In this document: piece by piece, positions 61,101 to 64,000 of the stretch
Numbering within the stretch: position 1 is the stretch's first letter
Layout: each line of letters begins with the position of its first letter
DNA from: Lineus longissimus
Taxonomy: Eukaryota; Nemertea; Pilidiophora; Heteronemertea; Lineidae
Reading direction: 5' to 3'
DNA: 64,000 nt
Assembly: GCF_910592395.1 (NCBI RefSeq)
Contig: NC_088312.1
Span: 12,956,001 to 13,020,000 of the forward strand
The notes under the pieces: model-generated
Told to the model about the DNA's origin: nothing
Databases searched by the model: none
The model's input: only the letters and a program-made list of their open reading frames with translations
Program-made: the position numbers and the translations under genes

Positions 61101-62322
61101 GGTGCCCGAATGGGAGACATTTACTTGAGAACACTCGTGATCTGTTCTAAGGAGAGTGACGGAGTTTTGTAAAGCAGTTTGAAACAGATGTGAATGAAAT
61201 ATGTGATATTATTCAAATCTTACTGTTATTACTGAAACTGTGACCAAGATGCATGTCCAAACAGTCAAATTGCAAAGCCTTGGCCTACTCACAATTGATT
61301 TTGTTGCAAGCATTTGAGCTGACCTACTTTTCAAGGTCATAAGGTCATGAATAAACAAGGCATTTTAAATATAGTATCCTAAAATTCATTTTGACTGTGG
61401 TTTCTAGACATGGAATTTGTGTTAAAGTGCCTAACAAAAAAATCTGGTGCATCTTCTGTAGTTCACATTGACATTATTATTCTATCTTTCCTCAAACACT
61501 CATGAGTTACTTGTTTACTTTTAATCTCACGATTTCTTCTGCTGTGCTGTTCCGTTGTTGTCATAACCAGCGACACGATCGTGTTCTCTCGACCGCACAA
61601 TGCTCAAGACCCACATTGGGAATTGTCAATGTTTGCGAGTTAATGTTCCCATTGTTGGCATGTATAGCAAGTCTGGGTTGATGGAAGGGTAACTGAGATT
61701 GAGAGAGGCGCCAAAGTCCTTCTGGTCACTGATCGAGTTACCTCAACCACATCTATTGAGTCCTTCCCATTAATTTACTCTCAAGTGTATCATCCGATAT
61801 GTTGAATTGTTGTCCATGAACCAGTTGATCTAACTTGGGACCAAGCTTATAAGTGGGTATTGAAGGTTTCCAATATATCAATAATAACCAGGCTGTATAG
61901 CCCTGTGCATACCAGTGATTTTCGTCACAGAAACCTGCGATAATAACTGCTTAAAAGATGAGCAAAGTCATGTAAGGCTCTGCATGTTACCCGGTGGGTT
62001 TTAATCCAACACTGGATCAAAACCACACTTGCCAAGGGCATTCCTCTGTTTGGCTCAGTTTGAGGAATACCCTCAGGAAATGTGGCACTGAGAGGGTGTA
62101 ATTGACAACCATGGCCAAGTACCTCAACAAACTTGACACGTTGAACAGATTCCAGCAAGGTCAGAGGTCAGTTGAGCATGCCAATTGAAGGGTATGTCTT
62201 CTGTGACGAGTACTGTACTGTTTAGAAAAGAATTTGGGTTTTGATTAACGACTAATTCTTATTTGCTTTCTTCAGGTGTTATTGTTCAGTTGTGTGATGG
62301 CCGTCTACATGTTTCTATTCCG
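30962..62322 (+). CDS. TMEM135: TMEM135 homologue, spliced gene model (5' part)
   Basis: Joined exons are 30962-31102, 33523-33650, 36140-36229 or 44032-44121 (alternatives), 53956-53989, 54394-54459 and 62276-62322. They continue beyond the window in phase 2. Using one alternative gives about 168 residues. Landmarks shared with vertebrate TMEM135 in order are CYELGHTW, KIYAPLYI-ISAILRR, DYYLKKLMPEILQS, LERKSRRGLL, ATE and VLLF...MYMFLFR. TMEM135 (PMP52) is a multi-pass membrane protein with an N-terminal cysteine-rich region and a later Tim17-like part. It is found on peroxisomes and mitochondria and linked to mitochondrial fission, peroxisomal lipid handling and fat storage. The Tim17-like half is not in this window. 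Every internal junction keeps the frame and uses GT-AG. The human comparison is from memory, so percentages are not given. Confidence 0.9.
31396..32137. mobile_element. Foldback DNA transposon with GACC/GGTC-repeat ends, in intron 1
   Basis: Both ends read GGTAACCGGAAAAACGCCGA inward, followed by CCGACCGACC-type tandem repeats. The element is flanked by a 9-bp direct repeat with one mismatch: GTAATAATA (31387-31395) and GTAATAATG (32138-32146). A second, inner inverted repeat of about 80 bp (31775-31854 with 31924-32009) forms a nested stem with a 70-bp loop. No transposase is present. The 9-bp duplication and compound inverted repeats again suggest a Mutator-like/Rehavkus relative, different in sequence from the 21070 element. 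Confidence 0.8.
32138..32845. other. Intron 1 sequence, diverged local duplication
   Basis: Two stretches (about 32150-32290 and 32330-32490) share the order 'ggcgctgac/tcactgac...gtcatgcgttt/gtcgtgcgttt...gaacaa/gaacag...gtcggcttag/gttggcttag...cctgac...gcgcatttgatt/cgcatttgattt'. That indicates an old tandem duplication of about 180 bp. No gene recognised. Confidence 0.45.
32846..33044. mobile_element. MITE, AGTCCAAATCACAA family (copy 1)
   Basis: The termini are inverted: ACAGTCCAAATCACAACTGA on the left and a right end whose reverse complement is CTAGTCCAAATCACAATATT. About 199 bp, with 'gcaccaatgac' and 'gggtcaatgacgca' facing each other inside. It shares termini with 51043-51969 and 54596-54788. 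Superfamily not assigned, and the target duplication is unclear. Confidence 0.65.
33210..33392 (-). mobile_element. hAT-like MITE (copy 1)
   Basis: The reverse complement begins CAGTGTCTCAGCCAAGAATC and ends near CTGAACCACTA. It matches the element at 58567-58751 nearly end to end ('gaaaaaggcagggtgcagcg', 'ggccaatgatg', 'ggcagggcaatagaa'). CAGTG termini are typical of hAT elements. No clear 8-bp duplication remains. The tandem 'gccctgcctttttc' words explain the overlapping open frames here. It sits 130 bp before exon 2. Confidence 0.6.
33523..33650 (+). CDS. TMEM135: TMEM135 exon 2
   Basis: It encodes ISAILRRKGFDYYLKKL through SFIASFCLW and ends with the first two bases of an arginine codon (phase 2). 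Acceptor ttttaattgcag, donor gtaagt. It contains the conserved LMPEILQS motif and the hydrophobic segment TVFLGTNAFSFIASFCLW, a likely membrane helix. Together with exon 1 it reproduces the family's YAPLYLI-(S/A)AILR junction. Confidence 0.92.
33671..33822 (+). mobile_element. pogo/Tc1-mariner-like MITE (copy 2)
   Basis: TA (33669-33670) precedes and TA (33823-33824) follows. The inside shows 'tagcggacagctctctatttaaggacact' and 'cctcagtagagagcttcttctg' as inverted ends. The middle, 'ggtccgaaattggttgtttccattcgattt', matches copy 3 at 35433. It begins 20 bp after exon 2. Confidence 0.65.
33825..34091. other. Intron 2 sequence, nothing recognised
   Basis: T-rich run at 33838-33880, otherwise unremarkable. 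It ends in the TTAA duplication (34088-34091) of the following element. Confidence 0.5.
34092..34303 (+). mobile_element. TTAA-type MITE (copy 2)
   Basis: Flanked by TTAA at 34088-34091 and 34304-34307. Ends AGGGAGAATATAGGCAG and CTGCCTATATAGTCCCCCT are inverted. 212 bp with no coding capacity. The TTAA duplication with AGGG ends fits the Kolobok/T2 type better than piggyBac, whose ends begin CCC. Its sequence is the reverse complement of 30525-30727, and a more diverged copy lies at 60752-60977. Confidence 0.8.
34308..35432. other. Intron 2 sequence, nothing recognised
   Basis: No repeat end or conserved exon is visible. The 88-codon frame at 34989-35255 shows a hydrophobic stretch but no family and no splice sites. 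Confidence 0.45.
35433..35597 (+). mobile_element. pogo/Tc1-mariner-like MITE (copy 3)
   Basis: Begins CAGAAGAACCTCCCTTAGCG after TA (35431-35432) and ends GATAGAGAGGTTCTACTG. The terminal inverted repeats and the body match the copies at 16562 and 33671. The right TA has decayed to TT. Confidence 0.7.
36140..36229 (+). CDS. TMEM135: TMEM135 alternative exon 3a (90 nt)
   Basis: It completes the arginine codon split by exon 2, encodes KFVGFYTYYN...GALSVLCERKD (29 residues), and ends with AG of the next arginine codon (phase 2 to phase 2). Acceptor tgtctttcag, donor gtaaca. The product is a hydrophobic helix followed by ERKD-R. Joined to 53956 it gives CERKDRRGLL, matching the family's IERKSRRGLL. 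It has the same length, phases and family segment as the exon at 44032, and is read here as one of a mutually exclusive pair. Confidence 0.85.
36230..36772. other. Intron sequence after exon 3a, nothing recognised
   Basis: No repeat or conserved element could be defined by eye. Confidence 0.5.
36773..37026 (-). mobile_element. tRNA-derived SINE
   Basis: On the minus strand the head reads GGTGGCACAACGGTTGAG (A-box TGGCACAACGG). It is followed by a tRNA-like arm (CCTTGTGATCAGGAGG) and TGTTCGGTACCCC (B-box), spaced as in a tRNA. The body includes the AAAGTGCTTTGAG and AAAGCGCTATAA words. It ends in a CTATTATTATTA-type tail, the + strand 'aataataatag' at 36785. These are the parts of a tRNA-related SINE transcribed by RNA polymerase III. 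A related head lies at 50943-51017. Confidence 0.75.
38309..38337. other. Perfect-core hairpin in the intron
   Basis: CCCCAGAC (38313-38320) pairs with GTCTGGGG (38326-38333) around CAACA. The stem extends to ATGG/CCAT beyond one mismatch. Origin unknown. It could be a decayed inverted-repeat element or an RNA structure in the pre-mRNA. Confidence 0.55.
41154..41228. repeat. Two-unit repeat with a 16-bp palindrome
   Basis: GACGTAGATCTACGTC at 41161-41176 is a perfect 16-bp palindrome preceded by GCCCAAT. A second, imperfect unit (GCCCAATAACGTACATCAACGTCAT) follows 44 bp later. Both units begin with GCCCAAT and end with TAAAC/CAAAC. CRE-like TGACGT half-sites are present, but a transposon terminus is equally possible. 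Confidence 0.5.
42638..42886. mobile_element. hAT-like MITE with internal CACCCTACCTT repeats
   Basis: A perfect 14-bp terminal inverted repeat: CAGTGTTCTCCACA at 42638 and TGTGGAGAACACTG ending at 42886. CAGTGTTC-type ends are typical of hAT elements. The flanks ATATCACA and ATCGCACT could be a decayed 8-bp duplication (5 of 8 equal). The 249-bp body holds about seven copies of a CACCCTACCT(T/C) word, which is unusual for such elements. Confidence 0.7.
42887..44031. other. Intron before alternative exon 3b, nothing recognised
   Basis: No repeat ends seen. A pyrimidine-rich tract (about 44003-44020) precedes the acceptor of exon 3b. Confidence 0.5.
44032..44121 (+). CDS. TMEM135: TMEM135 alternative exon 3b (90 nt)
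   Basis: It begins with the third base of the split arginine codon, encodes KVLGGVYITS...CASFIAISLERKS (29 residues), and ends with AG before gtaggc (phase 2 to phase 2). Joined to 53956 it reads SLERKSRRGLL, closely matching the family. Length and phases equal those of 36140-36229. A stronger-looking donor, gtaagt, lies 10 nt upstream inside the exon (44112). Using it alone would break the frame, so I chose 44121. The encoded segment is hydrophobic and likely spans the membrane. Confidence 0.85.
44231..44694. repeat. Inverted repeat downstream of exon 3b
   Basis: The left arm 44231-44344 and right arm 44589-44694 are inverted copies. Shared words include 'gcaacaacatctc', 'cccacctct.cgagtcaaggct', 'ccagcctcagatt.aa' and 'aactggaccctt'. 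Arm identity looks to be about 75-80% by eye, with some indels. The intervening loop is about 245 bp. It is probably an old foldback element, with unclear ends. It begins 110 bp after exon 3b, so a transcript hairpin here would lie close to that exon's donor. Confidence 0.65.
44695..50942. other. Intron sequence, mostly unassigned
   Basis: The 182-codon minus-strand frame at 48472-49020, the longest in the window, has no domain and is rich in Phe, Leu and Ser. It overlaps AT-rich repeat-like sequence (48720-48915) that ends in 'gcttacagta'. Similar AAATATTTGC/TACTGTAA words recur at 47400, 57000-57175 and 62405, hinting at a decayed MITE family. No exon is supported. Confidence 0.4.
50943..51017 (+). 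mobile_element. tRNA-derived SINE head
   Basis: A tRNA-like segment with A-box TAGCGCAGTAGAAG and B-box GGTTCGACTCC, separated by CCTCGTGATCAAGAGG. The GTGATCA(A/G)GAGGTC core is the same as in the SINE at 36773-37026. It lacks a cloverleaf good enough for a functional tRNA. The body is cut short by the element that begins at about 51043. Confidence 0.65.
51043..51969. mobile_element. Larger GC-rich element of the AGTCCAAATCACAA family
   Basis: Left end AGTCCAAATCACAATTGACA. The right-end reverse complement is ACAGTCCTAATCACAAATGA. A 5-bp AGGTG lies on both sides (51038-51042, 51970-51974), possibly a target duplication. The 0.9-kb interior is GC-rich. It holds repeated GCGATCACGCC, CGTGCCCG and GGCGGGCG words, several facing each other ('ccagtaaacaggcgcgatcacgcc' against 'ggcgtgatcgcgccagtttcctgg'). 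No open frame resembles a transposase. Confidence 0.6.
51975..53690. other. Intron sequence, nothing recognised
   Basis: AT-rich sequence without a supported exon or definable repeat. Confidence 0.45.
53695..53815 (+). repeat. MITE-like repeat related to 5926-6103 (copy 2)
   Basis: Shares 'atcactgc(a/g)at', 'aatcgctgggtttgat' and 'gattgcag...gcaatcac' words with the reverse complement of the 5.9-kb element. The ends are less clear here. It lies 140 bp upstream of exon 4. Confidence 0.5.
53956..53989 (+). CDS. TMEM135: TMEM135 exon 4 (34-nt small exon)
   Basis: It completes an arginine codon and encodes RGLLAVYISTI, ending in phase 0. Acceptor ctctctttcag, donor gtaagt. The RRGLL(A/T)(V/I)Y motif is conserved in TMEM135. 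Exons 3a and 3b both enter it in the same phase. A second AG lies 5 nt into the exon (gagag/GG). Confidence 0.88.
54394..54459 (+). CDS. TMEM135: TMEM135 exon 5
   Basis: 22 codons, ATEMIINMLMYRKILPPVKN followed by AE, phase 0 at both ends. Acceptor ttaatttttcag, donor gtgagt. The ATE start and the N-x-E end match the family's ATETLFRM...LRNGE. The preceding intron is only 404 bp, the shortest in the gene. Confidence 0.9.
54596..54788. mobile_element. MITE, AGTCCAAATCACAA family (copy 3, diverged)
   Basis: Ends TACAGTGCAAATCACAAGTG and, inverted, TACAGTACAAATCATCCC. 193 bp with no coding capacity. It starts 137 bp after exon 5. Confidence 0.65.
54789..58566. other. Intron sequence, mostly unassigned
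   Basis: Nothing recognised apart from AT-rich repeat-like sequence at 57000-57175. Confidence 0.45.
58567..58751 (+). mobile_element. hAT-like MITE (copy 2)
   Basis: Matches the reverse complement of 33210-33392 over its whole length. Terminal words TTGTTTCAACCAG and CTTTAGCTGAAACACTA are inverted. The target duplication is not clear. Confidence 0.6.
58870..59085 (+). repeat. Degenerate minisatellite of TGTGTCATGGATGGCACC units
   Basis: About seven to eight copies of a roughly 27-33-bp unit built on 'tgtgtcat(g/a)gatggcacc'. It lies within the last intron of the window and explains the 81-codon frame at 58923-59168. Confidence 0.7.
59086..60751. other. Intron sequence, nothing recognised
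   Basis: No supported exon or repeat. Confidence 0.45.
60752..60977 (+). mobile_element. TTAA-type MITE (copy 3, diverged)
   Basis: Starts AGGGAGACTATAGGCAGGA and ends GGCCTACAGTCCTCCT, followed by TTAT. The left flank is TTGA, so the TTAA duplication has decayed. The interior differs from copies 1 and 2 but the ends agree. Confidence 0.6.
60978..62275. other. Intron sequence before exon 6, nothing recognised
   Basis: No repeat ends or extra exon found. Confidence 0.5.
62276..62322 (+). CDS. TMEM135: TMEM135 exon 6
   Basis: Encodes VLLFSCVMAVYMFLF and the first two bases of an arginine codon (CG, phase 2). Acceptor ttgctttcttcag, donor gtaagt. It matches the family's VLLFCITAAMYMFFFR, a predicted membrane helix. 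The next exon should open with the KDGLKGF-type segment, which I do not find before the window ends. Confidence 0.9.
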
Positions 62323-64000
62323 GTAAGTCAAACTTTTCTGTATTGTTTCCTGTAATTATTGATTCACAAACCTTAATTTCTAGAGAATCTCAAAGAAAAC
62401 ATGTACTGTAAACCTAGAAATATTTGCATGCCTCTTATTTTCGTATTTTTCCCATTACAGATAATCACAAAATATATGGCCGAACATCTACAAAATAGAA
62501 AAGAACATCTTTATGTTAGCTTCTTAAAATGCTAAATCATTAAATTGTGCAAAAGCAAAAATCGAAGAGCACAAACTATACTGACTGAGGTGGTGGCAGC
62601 ACTGTCTGGACCAAGTTGCTTGGATAGACTCCTGATGAATGGGATGCAAGGGAGTCTGCCTGGCATGATGATGCTTGTCATGCTTGGCTTATCGCGGCGG
62701 TCCTGATGTATCCCATTTGACAGTCTATTATGCTATCCTGCATCCCGAAATGTTCAGGATGCCCTCCAATTATACCAGTTGTCTGACTCGGATTCCAAAT
62801 TCATCCATCATTTAGTCCTCCAATAGTCTTGGCAAGAAAATGAAATGGTTGACTGCTAGTGGCGTGAGTTGGATTTCCAGCTGTTGGCTTGTGGTGGGAA
62901 ACCTAGTCAGGCATTGGCAACACAAACCAGAGTAGCCTTGCTTTGAAGATCGCTGAGGCAAACATGACTAAGCTATGATTTCAAACTTTACAGATCCCTC
63001 AGAGTGGCCATAATAGATTTTTTTGAATTCATCAAGTTGATTTTACATCCTTTTGCCTCGGTTGTTACGGTATTTGGGTATGGTGCATTTAACTTGTGCT
63101 ATTTCAAGGATGATCCTTTTGTTGACTGGTTGTGGTGGTGATGCTGGTTGTGTGTTTTTATTTCAGCACAGCTGTTATTATATCAATTGATAAAGATTGA
63201 GAATTTGGAAGCAATACTACAGCATCTTACCTAGCACTTGGTACCAAATTCTGACAAAAGGGGGCTTTTAGCATATCAGTCGGGTCCTATCCACTGGCTT
63301 ATTGCTCCTATTGGCTGGGTCCTATTGCTTGGTATTTGTCACAAATACACGCTGCAAATGATTTGACAAATTTAGTAGTAATAAGCTAATACGGAAGTGG
63401 GGTCCTAAACCCCTCTAAGATATGCAGAATCTGTAAGGTGTCTGTCCCTCCATCCGTCAACATGAGCACGTTAACATAAGCATCGGAAAGACCAAGGCAC
63501 TTCAAATTTGGCCATGAGGAAGAACAGCCAAGGAAATGCCCCGACAGAAAATTTAGCACGGTTCGACTTAAATTCTTCTCACCAGGGGCTAAAGGCGTAA
63601 ATTACTGAGACATTTTTTGTCGCTTCATTCCATTAGATAAAGGCTTGAAAGAAAGTTGAGGAAATCTGCATGCAAGTAGGTTTTGATATAAAATTGGAAT
63701 AGTTTTGATTGATACTACCAGTTGGTGTTACTGAGCAAAATCTGTGTTGACCTAGTTTTAACTTGATTTGAATTTCCCGCTCTTGTATTGTGGGTTCAAT
63801 CCCACTTCAGGGCAAAAAAAACTTTTTCCTTTTTCACTTGCATAACAAATTTTCTTCAATATTTTTTTTGTTATTTTGGCAGGTGGCCATCCTGGAAATC
63901 ATATTTTGCCACTTTAAAGCCTTTGGCTGCGGCTAGAGTGACTAAATGTTTGGTGTATCTAATGAGTCTACTTTACACATCACCCAGGTTTTGTCAAAAC
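62323..64000. other. Intron after exon 6, to the window edge
   Basis: A MITE-like TACTGTAAACCTAGAAATAT word lies at about 62404-62423. No convincing following exon is visible, although a good acceptor with an open frame occurs at 63884 (see rejected items). Confidence 0.5.

Noticed and set aside
63884-64000. Possible next TMEM135 exon (acceptor ttattttggcag, open to the window end)
   Set aside because: The acceptor is good and the phase fits exon 6, but the translation (RWPSWKSYF...) does not resemble the expected KDGLKGF segment, and 'ggtggccatcctgg' words recur elsewhere as repeats.

Overview
This is a stretch of animal nuclear DNA, AT-rich and repeat-dense. It contains the 5' part of one recognisable spliced protein gene and about thirty kilobases of apparently gene-free DNA upstream. 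Coding sequence comes as short exons (34-141 nt) with GT-AG introns. The intergenic and intronic DNA is packed with small non-autonomous DNA transposons, tRNA-derived SINE pieces, a LINE 3' end and minisatellites. Frequent 'acatgta' and 'aggcct' words are, in my experience, common in marine invertebrates (molluscs, brachiopods, hemichordates, echinoderms). I cannot name a species.

The gene is a homologue of TMEM135 (PMP52), a multi-pass membrane protein of peroxisomes and mitochondria. It lies on the + strand, starts at 30962 and runs past the right edge. Exons are 30962-31102, 33523-33650, 36140-36229, 44032-44121, 53956-53989, 54394-54459 and 62276-62322. Together they give about 168 residues that follow the vertebrate protein from its N-terminal CYELGHTW motif to the segment ending MYMFLFR. 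The C-terminal part is outside the window.

The most interesting observation is inside this gene. The exons at 36140 and 44032 are both exactly 90 nt, both have phase 2 at each end, and both encode a version of the same TMEM135 segment (a membrane helix ending in ERKD or ERKS). Either one joins exon 2 in frame to exon 53956. They look like a duplicated pair used as mutually exclusive alternatives, which would give two isoforms differing in one helix. A 110-bp inverted repeat lies just downstream of the second alternative.

Layout: 1-30.5 kb is intergenic, with MITE families, a hairpin-rich 264-bp insertion between 14-bp direct repeats (7738-8029), a LINE 3' end with a 15-bp hairpin (16957-17402), a foldback transposon with a perfect 9-bp target duplication (21061-21625) and a 35-bp minisatellite (22931-23685). 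From 30.9 to 64 kb is the TMEM135 homologue, whose introns hold a second foldback transposon (31387-32146), TTAA-flanked, pogo-like and hAT-like MITEs, and two SINE heads. No rRNA, functional tRNA, CRISPR or complete transposase was found.
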